Shown here piece by piece: positions 8,212 through 17,387 of a stretch of DNA of 64,000 nt. How positions within the stretch are numbered: the first letter of the stretch is position 1; each line of letters starts with the position of its first letter. Source of the stretch: Flavobacterium lacisediminis (GTDB lineage: Bacteria > Bacteroidota > Bacteroidia > Flavobacteriales > Flavobacteriaceae); NCBI RefSeq assembly GCF_025909975.1, contig NZ_JAPCIO010000001.1:186001-250000 (forward strand). The letters are read 5' to 3'. The notes below the pieces were generated by a model. It saw only the letters and a list, made by a program, of their open reading frames with translations, was not told the DNA's origin and searched no databases. A program made the translations under genes and the position numbers.

Positions 8212-9288
8212 CTAGTGATGGTCGTGCTCTTCAACAGCCTGACCAATAAATAATGCTGATAACAAAGTAAATACATACGCTTGTAAAGCAGCAACTAACA
8301 TTTCTAAAACACTCATGAACAATACGAAAGCACCTGAAACCGGAGCAATTGCAACTGTTTTGAATATATATATCAATGAAATTAAACTCAAAATAATAAT
8401 GTGACCTGCAGTAATGTTAGCGAATAAACGAATCATTAATGCGAATGGTTTTGTAAACATACCAATAATTTCAACTGGCCACATAATTGGATACAATGCT
8501 TTTGGCACTGGTGGTGCAAAAATGTGTCCCCAATATGCTTTGTTTGCACTTAAAGTTGTAATCAAAAATGTAATAAATGCCATTACAAAAGTAAAGTAAA
8601 TATTTCCAGTTAAGTTAGAACTAAATGGGAAGAAAGGAATTAAACCAATTAAGTTATTAATCCAAATGAAGAAAAAGATAGTTAATAAATACGGCATATA
8701 TTTTCCATATTTCTTTTCTCCAATATTAGGAATTGCAATATCATCTCTAACAAAAATTACTAATGGTTCTAAGAAACCAGCTAATCCTTTTGGAGCCATG
8801 CTGTTCTTTTTATAAGAACGAGCAACTGTTATAAATAAAATCAAAAGAATGATAACAGACATTAACATTGAAAAAACATTCTTCGTGATTGAAAAATCTA
8901 AAGGACGTGCCCCAAAATTAAAAGCACTTTTATCTTCTTCTTTTAATGTTTCAAATTTGTCAGCATAAAAAATTACTTCATTATATCTTACAAATTTTTC
9001 TTTAGCTACATGATGACCTGTGTTATCATGATGAAATTCTGAAGCAGAAAAAATCTCTAATCCATTATCTGTCCATAAAATAATAGGTAATGGCAACGAA
9101 ATTGCGTGACCATTCCAATCAGCTATGTGAAACTCGTGAGCGTCTCCGATGTGCGAATTAATAAGTTCTGTAGCGCTAAACTCTTTATCAGCTGATTCTG
9201 AATGTCCTCCGCTTGCAGAAGCCATTAATGGTAAAATCAAAAATGATAATGAAAACAAAAATTGAATTGTGCGATTTGCTATTCTCAT
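8212..9288 (-). CDS. atpB: F1F0 ATP synthase subunit a
   Basis: A 358-residue a subunit. The core has the usual membrane helices and the essential Arg287 in FALMIRLFAN, which faces the c ring. It carries a long N-terminal extension of about 130 residues with a cleavable-looking signal peptide (FSLSFLILPLMASAS) and a His-rich periplasmic part, a known Bacteroidota feature. The C-terminus is also His-rich (EEHDHH). A promoter at 9335-9342 can start transcription just before it, independently of the sprE-side genes. Confidence 0.97.
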   Translation of the reverse strand: MRIANRTIQFLFSLSFLILPLMASASGGHSESADKEFSATELINSHIGDAHEFHIADWNGHAISLPLPIILWTDNGLEIFSASEFHHDNTGHHVAKEKFVRYNEVIFYADKFETLKEEDKSAFNFGARPLDFSITKNVFSMLMSVIILLILFITVARSYKKNSMAPKGLAGFLEPLVIFVRDDIAIPNIGEKKYGKYMPYLLTIFFFIWINNLIGLIPFFPFSSNLTGNIYFTFVMAFITFLITTLSANKAYWGHIFAPPVPKALYPIMWPVEIIGMFTKPFALMIRLFANITAGHIIILSLISLIYIFKTVAIAPVSGAFVLFMSVLEMLVAALQAYVFTLLSALFIGQAVEEHDHH

Positions 9289-9334
9289 ATACTTATACTA
9301 ATAATAGTAAAATTTATTTCCTCTAAATTTTGTG

Positions 9335-9342
9335 CAAAGGTA
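9335..9342 (-). promoter_or_regulatory. -7 promoter element for the atpB-E-F-H-A-G genes
   Basis: Minus-strand TACCTTTG matches TAnnTTTG. It lies about 46 bp before the atpB ATG in the only sizeable gap (121 bp) of the sprE-atp run. I see no good -33 TTTG, so the site is supported mainly by the -7 match and its position. Confidence 0.55.
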
Positions 9343-9409
9343 CATTATTAATTAAAAAATGAAAACATATTATTATAATTTTTAAAAAAAAGTAATCAAA
9401 TAATATAGT

Positions 9410-9814
9410 TTACTGATTATCATTCAAATTTGAACTATTAAGTAATGTAACTGAAAAAATTGTTTCTAAAAACAGATATAAAAAAAAAGGTATAAAAAAC
9501 GATAAAACATCTGGCACCTTATCTGCTAAATTCGACTGTATAACTGGCATAAGAAAATAAACCGAAAGTCCCATTTTAATAATACCAAATGCCAAAAAAG
9601 CATATCCTGTTTGAGGAAAAAAATATTTATTTACAATAACTAATAGAACATACGAAACTATAACCGTAAAAAAATGAAAAAAATAAATAGAAATTGTTGT
9701 TAATTTAAACTCCAAATGATTGAAAAAATTACTTAAAATAAATTCCTGACAAAAGTATAAAACAAAAGTCAAAGGAAGTAAAACCATTAAAAGTTTTGAG
9801 ATTTTTTTTATCAT
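9410..9814 (-). CDS. Four-helix membrane protein next to ATP synthase (DUF6168-like)
   Basis: The 134-residue product is almost all membrane: hydrophobic segments at ~8-25, 38-62, 70-92 and 98-125. Small proteins of this type (AtpI-like or DUF6168) commonly precede atpB in Flavobacteriia, and the position here fits. I assign the family from position and topology rather than from a diagnostic motif. Its ATG overlaps the atpZ stop by 1 nt (TAATG), which indicates translational coupling. A role in F0 assembly is plausible but inferred. Confidence 0.7.
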   Translation of the reverse strand: MIKKISKLLMVLLPLTFVLYFCQEFILSNFFNHLEFKLTTISIYFFHFFTVIVSYVLLVIVNKYFFPQTGYAFLAFGIIKMGLSVYFLMPVIQSNLADKVPDVLSFFIPFFLYLFLETIFSVTLLNSSNLNDNQ

Positions 9815-10035
9815 TATTTATCTTTATTCAATTTATTAACTTGCTGAATTACATTATATAATGCTAAAAAAACAGCTAACAATGAAACTATTATCGTTAA
9901 TGTAGAACCTTCAATTTTATATTTTTCATCTAACCATTGTCCCAACATAACTCCAAAAAAAATAATCAATCCCATTTGAAATGGGATATTGATTAGTGCC
10001 AACCACTTGTTCGATTGTTTATTATTAGAATTCAT
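9814..10035 (-). CDS. AtpZ/AtpI family protein
   Basis: A 73-residue protein with two membrane helices (residues ~16-32 and ~44-62) joined by GQWLDEKYKIEG. This is the AtpZ/AtpI pattern, in which a glycine-rich first helix is followed by a short D-E loop. AtpI/AtpZ proteins assist c-ring assembly or Mg2+ supply to the ATP synthase. Both ends overlap their neighbours by 1 nt (bactofilin stop and next ATG), so the four small genes form one coupled unit. Confidence 0.85.
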   Translation of the reverse strand: MNSNNKQSNKWLALINIPFQMGLIIFFGVMLGQWLDEKYKIEGSTLTIIVSLLAVFLALYNVIQQVNKLNKDK

Positions 10036-10394
10036 TATTTAGTTTGAGTCCTCATCTCACAACTCGCTTCAAATCGTGCGCCAGGCTCAACGGCTAATTT
10101 TCCAACGATTACTTCTCCAGTTATGTGTGCTTTTGACTTAACATTTAACATACCTTCCGATTGTAATTTCCCAGAAAAAACACCTTCAACATCTATGCTT
10201 TTACATATTATATCGCCTATTACCTCGCCAGTAGGACCTATAACAATTTTACCTTCTGAAGTAAAATTACCAGTCAATTTTCCATCTAATCTAAAATCAG
10301 CTTGCGTTGTAATATTTCCTATAATAGTAGTTCCGTCAACAATTCTATTGGTTTTCCCTAATAAATGATCTTGATTTTTTACTTTTTCAAACAT
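10035..10394 (-). CDS. Bactofilin family polymer-forming protein
   Basis: The 119-residue protein is a single right-handed beta-helix with the bactofilin signature: NRIVDGTTIIGNITTQADFRLDGKLTGNF, followed by repeated G-x-V/I strands (GPTGEVIGDI, SIDVEGVFSGKL, KAHITGEVIVGKL). Bactofilins form nucleotide-free cytoskeletal filaments at the inner membrane. It sits between sprE and atpZ. A scaffold role in placing the motility/secretion or ATP synthase complexes is only an inference from this linkage. Confidence 0.92.
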   Translation of the reverse strand: MFEKVKNQDHLLGKTNRIVDGTTIIGNITTQADFRLDGKLTGNFTSEGKIVIGPTGEVIGDIICKSIDVEGVFSGKLQSEGMLNVKSKAHITGEVIVGKLAVEPGARFEASCEMRTQTK

Positions 10395-10413
10395 AATAGT
10401 AGGTATTTACTGT

Positions 10414-13035
10414 TTATTTATTTAACAAAATCCATTCTTCTAATTTCTTCTTCATTTGTATAATCTTGTAATCTTCTGTTGAAACAATATATACTTTATC
10501 TTTTACTTTATAATTTTTATGCAATTGCAACACTGCTAAGACTGAAATCGCTGCATCTTTGGTGTCGAAACCATGAATTACTAGGAAATTATCTGTTAAG
10601 GTATAAATATCTTCAGACGATTTTAACGCTACTGCATTGGTGTCTTTAATGTATTTTGCTACTTTATCTGTTAGATTTTTGACTTCTTTGCCGTAAGGAT
10701 ACGTTTTAGGGAAAATAATTTTGTAACTCGTTGGTTGAGCTAAACCAAAATCAAGTGCTTCTACTAATGGAACATCCATTTGTACCATTTTTTCGGCTTG
10801 TTTTCCTTCTTCTGTATTTGGATAGGTCAAAGCAACAAAATTTAATACTTTTTTATATTCTTCAACCCCTTTTAATCTTCCTACTATTTTCGCTTTAAGC
10901 ATTTCAAATTTCGGCAATGATTCTTCTCCAGCAAATCTAAAAATAGCTTCGTCAACTTCTACAAAAACTTCTCTTAATTGATTGTTTTCAAACTTCTTAT
11001 ACAAAGCATTAAATACCAATTCAGGATTTTCATTATCTGTTATTTCAACTTCTGGATTGTTCAATATTTGAGCATAACGGCTTTCAGGATATTGCGACAA
11101 GATTTGTTGTTTCATATCCGCTGCTTTTGAAGGCGAAATTTGCTGATAAATTTTATATAAATTATACTTTGCTGGAAGCACCAAACGTTCTTCTGGTTTG
11201 TTTTTTAATAATTGCTCTAAACGAGAAGCAGCCAATTCGTATTCTTTGAACTTTTCTTTATAAATCAATCCCAATTGATAGTAAGCCAAATTTCTATCTT
11301 TTGCTAAACTATCTAAAAGTTTTGAGTCTGTTGGAATTTGTTTTAAATAGAAATCTGCAGTATATTCTGGTTTTTCTGCAATTACTAATGAATCTTTATC
11401 TGCTTCATTATTCTTCAAATCTTCATCAATAGAGTTGCTTTCAACTTTTTCAGATGACCATCTCCAATTATCCTTTGAGGGTCTTTTCCCCCATCTGTTT
11501 TGAAAATCTTTCTTACCAAACTCAACAGCTACAGGATTATAAAAGTAGAAACTTGAATTATCCGCTCCCATACCCGGCGGCAATAAAGAAGGATTATTTG
11601 GATTTTGTATTTGAATATCTTTTCCTTTAGTATTTGGATTTATTAATCCTGAACCTTTTGAATTGTTATTATTCGCTTGTAAATTAGCTTCTTTTTGAGC
11701 TTTTTCAGCAGCTATTTTAGCTTTTCTATCGTCTTCAGATTTTAATTTTACAATGTAATTGTCATAATATGCTTTTCTTTCAAAATCAGACATTGCTACA
11801 ACCGACAAAATACTATCATTTTTTTGAGCTATAGTTTCGTATTTAATTACATCTTCTAAATTATCACGTTTCTTTTTTATCTTTCTATATTCTCTTGTAC
11901 GATCGTTCAAATTTATAAGTGTGCTATCATAATATTTTCCTGCCGATTTGTAATCCGCTTCCTTAAAATAAATCTCACCTAAATTTCTATAATTTGACGC
12001 CACTAAATATTTGTCACTAGAAACTGATTTTATAGATTTATTATAATATTTCTTAGCTGGTTGATTCTTACTGTTTTTATCATAGAAAACCCCAACTTGA
12101 TGATTTAAAATATCTAAATAAGGACGGTTTTCTCTATCCTCAATTAACTTATTAAATTTTTCTAAAAAAGCTAATGTATCTCCTTTTGTATAATCAAATT
12201 GTTGGGCTTGTTTAGCATGAGCCTGAATTACATAACGACGAGGCGCTTTTCGATTCATTTGAATCACCTCTTCAAAAGCAGCATATGCACTATCATTATA
12301 TTGCATTTGCTCGTATAATTGCCCTAAAATAAAGGTATATCTTGCTTTTTCTTCGTTGTTATTTGTTGCTTCTTTGGCAATTTTTAAAGCTGCAATTGCG
12401 GTATCTTTAACTTGAATATTCATAAAAGCTTGAGCCAACATTGCATTAGCATCAGCTAAATCTTGCCCTTGAATTTTATCATCTTTTAAAAGTCTTTTCA
12501 AGTTTTTTATAGCTACATCTTCGTTATCCAAACGAATATTTACTTTTTCACGCCATACTTTAGCATGATAAATACGATCGCTTAAAGGATATTTATAAAG
12601 AATATAGTTTAATGCCTCTAATGAAGGGATGAAGCGATTTTCATAATAACGTGATTTAGCCAACAAAAGATAAGCTTCATCCATTTGCGGATTTTTTTCA
12701 GTTCCCGCAATATTCATAGAATGCGTTTGAATTGCTTTTACAGCCTTTTCTTCTGCACGTTCAAAATTTTTATTTTTTGTTTGACCAGGTAAAATAGCTT
12801 CTTCTGCATCTGATGTTCGTTCAACCGGAAGCACTTCCCAAAAATTGTCCTTATAAGTTTGATTTAGCTCTTCAAGTCCTTTTTCTAAAGCTACATTACC
12901 ATTATACAAAACATTATATTTTGTTGTAACAGCATGAAAATTACGATTAACAAACTTGTCTTTTTTAACAGAACAAGCTATTAAAAAAAACAAAAAACCA
13001 ATCGCTAAAGTATATTTAAATATAGTGCTTTTCAA
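10414..13035 (-). CDS. sprE: T9SS/gliding lipoprotein SprE (PorW-type, TPR)
   Basis: This 873-residue lipoprotein has a signal peptide with lipobox LIAC (Cys21) and then many TPR-like helical pairs (e.g. around residues 100-400 and 580-700), with a low-complexity Asn/Gln-rich linker near 455-500. Length and the start of the mature protein (NFHAVTTKYNVLYNGN) match SprE of F. johnsoniae and PorW of Porphyromonas, which are needed for type IX secretion and gliding. It is an outer-membrane-associated periplasmic factor. The bactofilin gene begins 19 bp downstream. Confidence 0.9.
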   Translation of the reverse strand: MKSTIFKYTLAIGFLFFLIACSVKKDKFVNRNFHAVTTKYNVLYNGNVALEKGLEELNQTYKDNFWEVLPVERTSDAEEAILPGQTKNKNFERAEEKAVKAIQTHSMNIAGTEKNPQMDEAYLLLAKSRYYENRFIPSLEALNYILYKYPLSDRIYHAKVWREKVNIRLDNEDVAIKNLKRLLKDDKIQGQDLADANAMLAQAFMNIQVKDTAIAALKIAKEATNNNEEKARYTFILGQLYEQMQYNDSAYAAFEEVIQMNRKAPRRYVIQAHAKQAQQFDYTKGDTLAFLEKFNKLIEDRENRPYLDILNHQVGVFYDKNSKNQPAKKYYNKSIKSVSSDKYLVASNYRNLGEIYFKEADYKSAGKYYDSTLINLNDRTREYRKIKKKRDNLEDVIKYETIAQKNDSILSVVAMSDFERKAYYDNYIVKLKSEDDRKAKIAAEKAQKEANLQANNNNSKGSGLINPNTKGKDIQIQNPNNPSLLPPGMGADNSSFYFYNPVAVEFGKKDFQNRWGKRPSKDNWRWSSEKVESNSIDEDLKNNEADKDSLVIAEKPEYTADFYLKQIPTDSKLLDSLAKDRNLAYYQLGLIYKEKFKEYELAASRLEQLLKNKPEERLVLPAKYNLYKIYQQISPSKAADMKQQILSQYPESRYAQILNNPEVEITDNENPELVFNALYKKFENNQLREVFVEVDEAIFRFAGEESLPKFEMLKAKIVGRLKGVEEYKKVLNFVALTYPNTEEGKQAEKMVQMDVPLVEALDFGLAQPTSYKIIFPKTYPYGKEVKNLTDKVAKYIKDTNAVALKSSEDIYTLTDNFLVIHGFDTKDAAISVLAVLQLHKNYKVKDKVYIVSTEDYKIIQMKKKLEEWILLNK

Positions 13036-13141
13036 TGTAAAACGTTTTTGTACTTAAACTACTAAAATCGCTTTTTAGTATGTATAGAATGGTAAAAATA
13101 CGTTTCTTTTTTTGAAGTGAAAAAAAATAGTAGACTTTTTG

Positions 13142-13807
13142 TTAATCAAATACGTTTTTAAGATCTTTTATTACCTTAAATGCTACATCAATTTGATCAT
13201 CACTAACAATAATCGTAAATTCATTTGTAGTTGAAATTACTTCATGAATAATGATTCCTTCCCAAGCTAATCTTTGAAAAATATAGTAGTAAACTCCAGG
13301 AGTTGAAATGTTTTCTTGTGGTAATTTGACAGTGATAGAAGAAAGATTTTCAATCTTGTGTGTTAGTTTTTCATTCTTAAAAATAGCTTCAACCATTGGC
13401 TCTACCGAAGTACTAGTTACAATATTGGTTTCATTTACACCTCTTGATGATGTGTAAAAAATATCTTGTTGTTTGTTAATTTCCGAAATCAACTTCGCTT
13501 GATTGTCTAAAAGTGTGTCTGAGCTTATAAATGTAAAATCACTAAGTGAAGAACGAACCGTGATCTCACCAATATTTTTTAAGACTTTTGAAATTTTATA
13601 ATTGATTTTGAAATCTAACTCTTCAGAAAGTCTTTTTAATGACATTACTACTGCGCCTTGTTTTACATCTTTACCTAAATGCGCCTCTAATTCAGGCATC
13701 ATGATACGAGCTAAAGAAGTCAAGTTAATAATTCCTTGCGAAAGCGAACTCAATAAAAAAGGCTTCGATTTAATGTATTGCTCTACTACTGAAGATATTG
13801 TTTTCAT
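13142..13807 (-). CDS. ACT-domain protein (aspartate kinase-like regulatory fragment)
   Basis: The 221-residue protein lacks any kinase catalytic domain. Residues 1-60 look like a small helical, possibly winged-helix, segment (SLSQGIINLTSLARIMMPELEAHL). Residues ~135-221 form an ACT domain with the typical pattern SITVKLPQE...GVYYYIFQRLAWEGIIIHEVISTTNEFTIIV. Database entries for Bacteroidota often call such proteins aspartate kinase because of that domain only. An amino-acid-sensing regulator is more consistent with what is visible. Its promoter is at 13830-13837. Confidence 0.75.
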   Translation of the reverse strand: MKTISSVVEQYIKSKPFLLSSLSQGIINLTSLARIMMPELEAHLGKDVKQGAVVMSLKRLSEELDFKINYKISKVLKNIGEITVRSSLSDFTFISSDTLLDNQAKLISEINKQQDIFYTSSRGVNETNIVTSTSVEPMVEAIFKNEKLTHKIENLSSITVKLPQENISTPGVYYYIFQRLAWEGIIIHEVISTTNEFTIIVSDDQIDVAFKVIKDLKNVFD

Positions 13808-13829
13808 GTTTTTAGTTGTTTGTTGGGCG

Positions 13830-13861
13830 CAAAGATAAAAACAAAAACAATTTGTTACAAA
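13830..13861 (-). promoter_or_regulatory. Promoter of the ACT-domain gene
   Basis: The minus-strand -7 element TATCTTTG (13830-13837) is preceded, with a 20-nt spacer, by TTTG (13858-13861). Both elements and their spacing match the Bacteroidota promoter consensus. The ATG follows at 13807. Confidence 0.7.
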
Positions 13862-13868
13862 TTTAACA

Positions 13869-14228
13869 TTAAAAATAATAAAATGCTTCTTCGATGTGTT
13901 CTATAACAAATTCTGCATTTTCTTTATGAATAGCGACAATGTCAAATCGCACTTCAACATCTAAATCGTTTTGGGTAACGTATTCATTTATAGCTTTTAC
14001 CAATAATTGAATTTTCTTAGGCTTTACAAATTCTTGTGGTAAACCAAAATCTAAACTCGAACGCGTTTTCACTTCAACAACTGCCAAAATATTTTCTTTT
14101 TGAGCAATAATATCGATTTCAGCTTTATCAAAAACCCAATTCGTTTCTAAGATTTCATAGCCGTTTTTTTCTAAGAAATCAACTGCTAATTCTTCTCCAA
14201 ATTTTCCTAAATCATTGTGTTCCGCCAT
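13869..14228 (-). CDS. YraN family endonuclease-like protein
   Basis: The 119-residue protein begins AEHNDLGKFGEELAVDFLEKNGYEIL and contains the UPF0102/YraN nuclease-fold motif KAEIDIIAQ ... AVVEVKTRS (Asp and E-x-K of a PD-(D/E)xK-like site). Members resemble Holliday-junction resolvases, but the cellular role is unsettled. Length is typical. It is downstream of the LD-carboxypeptidase gene on the same strand, across a 37-bp spacer with a short repeated word. Confidence 0.9.
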   Translation of the reverse strand: MAEHNDLGKFGEELAVDFLEKNGYEILETNWVFDKAEIDIIAQKENILAVVEVKTRSSLDFGLPQEFVKPKKIQLLVKAINEYVTQNDLDVEVRFDIVAIHKENAEFVIEHIEEAFYYF

Positions 14229-14265
14229 TTGTTAAAGTATTCAGTGTTCAGATTTTAGTGTTCAG
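14229..14265. repeat. Short intergenic repeat (AGTGTTCAG words)
   Basis: Two direct copies of AGTGTTCAG (preceded by a TTC or TTT) are packed in this spacer. It resembles the other simple-word spacers of this window (5190-5265, 21530-21583, 63635-63664). Confidence 0.4.
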
Positions 14266-15222
14266 TTATTTGAAAGATAAAATCACTTCTTTATCATTCA
14301 CTTCAAAATCTACTTGTTTTCCAAGAATCAAAGTTCGATTGTCTTTTTGATGTCCAGCCGGGAATTCAAAAACGATTGGAATGTTATATTCTTTGGCAAT
14401 TGCAGTAATAATTTGTACTTCATTTTGCCCAAACGGGATTTCGTTATCGTGCATATCGGCCATACTTCCCACAATAATTCCTTTTACATTTTCAAAATAT
14501 CCATTGCGTTTTAAATTGTACATCATTCTGTCGATGTGATACAAATATTCGTCCAAATCTTCAATAAAGAGAATTTTTCCTTTTGTATCAATCGATGATT
14601 TTGACCCTAATAAACTATATAAAATCGAAATATTACCACCTACTAATTCACCAGAAGCTTTTCCTTTTACATCATATGGTTTTGATGGAATTGTATACGA
14701 AATTGCATCTCCAAAAAGTGCTTTTCGCAACGTTTCTTTTACTTCTTCGGGTGCTTTTGGAACTGTAAATGGCATAATCGAATGCAAAGTCGCCACGCGT
14801 TCCACATTCAATTGACTGTGCAAAACAGTAACATCAGAAAATCCCATAATCCATTTAGGATGCTTTTTGAATTTGGTAAAATCTAATGAATCTATAATTC
14901 TAACCGTTCCATAACCGCCACGCGCACACCAAATGGCTTTGACATTGTCGTCATCCATCATTTCTTGAAAATCGGCAATTCTTTCTGCATCAGTTCCGCC
15001 AAGCTGACAACTATCTAAACCTATGGTTCGGCCTAATTTGGCTTTCAATCCCCAAGATTCTAATAATTCAATAGCGGGTTTTGCATCTTCTGGAAAAAAT
15101 TTACGAGCGGTACAAACAATAGCAACTGTGTCGCCTTTTTTAAGATAAGGTGGAATTTTCATTTTCTTTTGCGAATGAGAAAAGTTTGAAATTAAAATAA
15201 GTACTAAAATAAATCTATACAT
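14266..15222 (-). CDS. LD-carboxypeptidase (S66 family)
   Basis: The 318-residue protein starts with a signal-like hydrophobic stretch (MYRFILVLILISNFSHSQ), so it is probably periplasmic. It has the S66 fold markers: GDTVAIVCTAR near residue 30, WCARGGYGTVRIID near 99-110, the nucleophile Ser129 in MGFSDVT, a Glu in LFIEDLDEY and a His in FPAGHQKDN. The family removes the terminal D-Ala from tetrapeptides during murein recycling. An in-frame Met at residue 21 would give a cytoplasmic form, so the start is a little uncertain. Confidence 0.9.
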   Translation of the reverse strand: MYRFILVLILISNFSHSQKKMKIPPYLKKGDTVAIVCTARKFFPEDAKPAIELLESWGLKAKLGRTIGLDSCQLGGTDAERIADFQEMMDDDNVKAIWCARGGYGTVRIIDSLDFTKFKKHPKWIMGFSDVTVLHSQLNVERVATLHSIMPFTVPKAPEEVKETLRKALFGDAISYTIPSKPYDVKGKASGELVGGNISILYSLLGSKSSIDTKGKILFIEDLDEYLYHIDRMMYNLKRNGYFENVKGIIVGSMADMHDNEIPFGQNEVQIITAIAKEYNIPIVFEFPAGHQKDNRTLILGKQVDFEVNDKEVILSFK

Positions 15223-15290
15223 AGTCAGATTTTATTAACTCAAAAGTAAACAAAATCCAATTAAAATTCGGGATTTCATCACTAATCGAT

Positions 15291-15298
15291 TATTTTTG
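15291..15298 (+). promoter_or_regulatory. -7 promoter element for metG
   Basis: TATTTTTG matches TAnnTTTG and lies about 20 bp before the metG ATG. A weak TTCG is 20 bp upstream in the -33 position. Confidence 0.55.
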
Positions 15299-15317
15299 CA
15301 TCAAATTTTACGATGAT

Positions 15318-17375
15318 ATGTTAGAAAATCCGAAAAGATATACGATTACTGCGGCTTTACCTTATACAAATGGACCTATTCACATTGGACATTTAGCAGG
15401 TGTTTATGTTCCTTCAGATATTTATGCAAGATATTTGCGTTTGCAAGGTAAAGATGTGGCTTTCATTTGCGGAAGCGACGAGCACGGTGTGGCGATTTCA
15501 ATGAAAGCTAAAAAAGAAGGCATTACGCCTCAACAGGTAATTGATAAATATGACGGAATTATTCGTCAATCGTTTTTAGATTTCGGAATTTCTTTTGATA
15601 ATTATTCTAGAACTTCTTCGGAGATTCATCATAAAACCGCATCAGAATTTTTCAAAAAATTATACGATAACGGAGATTTCATCGAAGAAACAACCGAACA
15701 ATTATACGACGCCAAAGCAGACCAATTTTTAGCAGACCGTTTTGTAACTGGAACTTGTCCAAAATGTGACAATCCAGAAGCTTACGGGGATCAATGTGAA
15801 AAATGTGGTTCGACTTTAAACGCAACCGATTTAATTAATCCGAAATCAACTATTACAGGTGAAACTCCGATTTTAAAATCAACGAAACACTGGTTTTTAC
15901 CTTTAAATCGTTACGAATCGTTCTTAAGAGAATGGATTTTAGAAGGTCATAAAAACGACTGGAAACCAAATGTTTACGGACAAGTAAAATCGTGGGTTGA
16001 TGGCGGTTTAGAACCAAGAGCTGTAACGCGTGATTTAGATTGGGGAATTGACGTTCCAGTTGAAGGCGCAGAAGGAAAAAAATTATACGTTTGGTTTGAT
16101 GCACCAATTGGCTACATTTCATCTACCAAAGAATGGGCCGCTCGCGAAGGAAAAGACTGGGAACCGTATTGGAAAGATGCCGATACAAAATTGGTTCACT
16201 TCATTGGAAAAGATAATATCGTTTTCCATTGTATTATTTTCCCAGCGATGTTAAAAGCGGAAGGAAGTTTCATTTTACCCGATAATGTTCCAGCAAATGA
16301 ATTTTTAAATTTAGAAGGAAACAAATTGTCAACTTCTAAAAACTGGGCAGTTTGGTTACATGAATATTTACAAGATTTCCCAGAAAAACAAGATTCGTTG
16401 CGTTATGCATTAACGGCAAATGCTCCAGAAACCAAAGATAACGACTTCACTTGGAAAGATTTTCAAGCAAGAAATAATAATGAATTAGCGGCGATTTTTG
16501 GAAATTTCATCAATCGTGTAGTAGTTTTAACCAATAAATATTACAACGGAATTGTTCCAGCTCCAAACGAATTTTCTGAAGTTGACGAACAAACATTAGC
16601 CGAATTAAAAGCGTATCCAGCTGTAATTTCAAGTTCAATTGAGCGTTACAGATTCAGAGAAGCTTTAGGCGAATTAATGAACGTAGCTCGTTTAGGAAAT
16701 AAATATTTAGCGGATGAAGAACCATGGAAAATGGTAAAAGAAAATCCGGCAAGAGTGCAAACTCAAATGTATGTAGCGTTGCAAATTGCTTCTGCTTTAG
16801 CGGTTTTATCGGAACCATTTTTACCTTTTACAGCTAAAAAATTATCGAATATTTTAAAAATCGATACGTTAGGTTGGAATGATGTAACGACTAAAACAGA
16901 TTTGTTACCAGCAGGTCACCAAATTGGTCAAGCCGAAATTTTGTTTGCCCAAATTGAAGATGCCGAAATCCAAAAACAATTAGACAAATTAGAAGCAACC
17001 AAAACTGCCAATAAAGTGGAAAATGCAAAAGCTGAACCGCAAAAAGAAACGGCTTCGTTTGAAGATTTTGCCAAAATAGATTTACGAATTGGAACCATCA
17101 TCGAAGCAGAAAAAATGCCAAAAGCCAACAAACTTTTAGTTTTAAAAGTGGACACCGGAATTGATGTTAGAACCATCGTTTCTGGAATTGCGGAGCATTT
17201 TACACCAGAAGAAGTTATTGGAAAACGCGTAACTGTTTTAGTAAACTTAGCACCAAGAGCTTTACGTGGTGTGGAAAGCGAAGGCATGTTATTATTAACC
17301 AACAACGCAGAAGGAAAATTAGTTTTCGTAAATCCAGATGCGGAAGGTGTGATTAATGGTGCGATGATATCTTAA
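15318..17375 (+). CDS. metG: Methionine--tRNA ligase
   Basis: A 685-residue class I synthetase that charges tRNA-Met. Visible features are the HIGH motif at residues 22-25, a zinc knuckle with Cys147/150/160/163 and the KMSKS-equivalent KLSTS at 336-340, a replacement common in Bacteroidota. After the helical anticodon-binding domain and a Lys/Ala-rich linker (~550-570), the last ~110 residues form an EMAP/Trbp111-like tRNA-binding OB fold ([20 protein letters not shown]) that also supports dimerisation. Length is typical for this long bacterial type. Confidence 0.97.
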   Translation: MLENPKRYTITAALPYTNGPIHIGHLAGVYVPSDIYARYLRLQGKDVAFICGSDEHGVAISMKAKKEGITPQQVIDKYDGIIRQSFLDFGISFDNYSRTSSEIHHKTASEFFKKLYDNGDFIEETTEQLYDAKADQFLADRFVTGTCPKCDNPEAYGDQCEKCGSTLNATDLINPKSTITGETPILKSTKHWFLPLNRYESFLREWILEGHKNDWKPNVYGQVKSWVDGGLEPRAVTRDLDWGIDVPVEGAEGKKLYVWFDAPIGYISSTKEWAAREGKDWEPYWKDADTKLVHFIGKDNIVFHCIIFPAMLKAEGSFILPDNVPANEFLNLEGNKLSTSKNWAVWLHEYLQDFPEKQDSLRYALTANAPETKDNDFTWKDFQARNNNELAAIFGNFINRVVVLTNKYYNGIVPAPNEFSEVDEQTLAELKAYPAVISSSIERYRFREALGELMNVARLGNKYLADEEPWKMVKENPARVQTQMYVALQIASALAVLSEPFLPFTAKKLSNILKIDTLGWNDVTTKTDLLPAGHQIGQAEILFAQIEDAEIQKQLDKLEATKTANKVENAKAEPQKETASFEDFAKIDLRIGTIIEAEKMPKANKLLVLKVDTGIDVRTIVSGIAEHFTPEEVIGKRVTVLVNLAPRALRGVESEGMLLLTNNAEGKLVFVNPDAEGVINGAMIS

Positions 17376-17387
17376 AATTCTTTTTCA

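Noticed and set aside
16653..16662. Loss of the KMSKS motif in MetRS as a sign of inactivation
   Set aside because: The KLSTS at residues 336-340 sits in the right place and is, as I recall, usual in Bacteroidota; all other motifs are intact.
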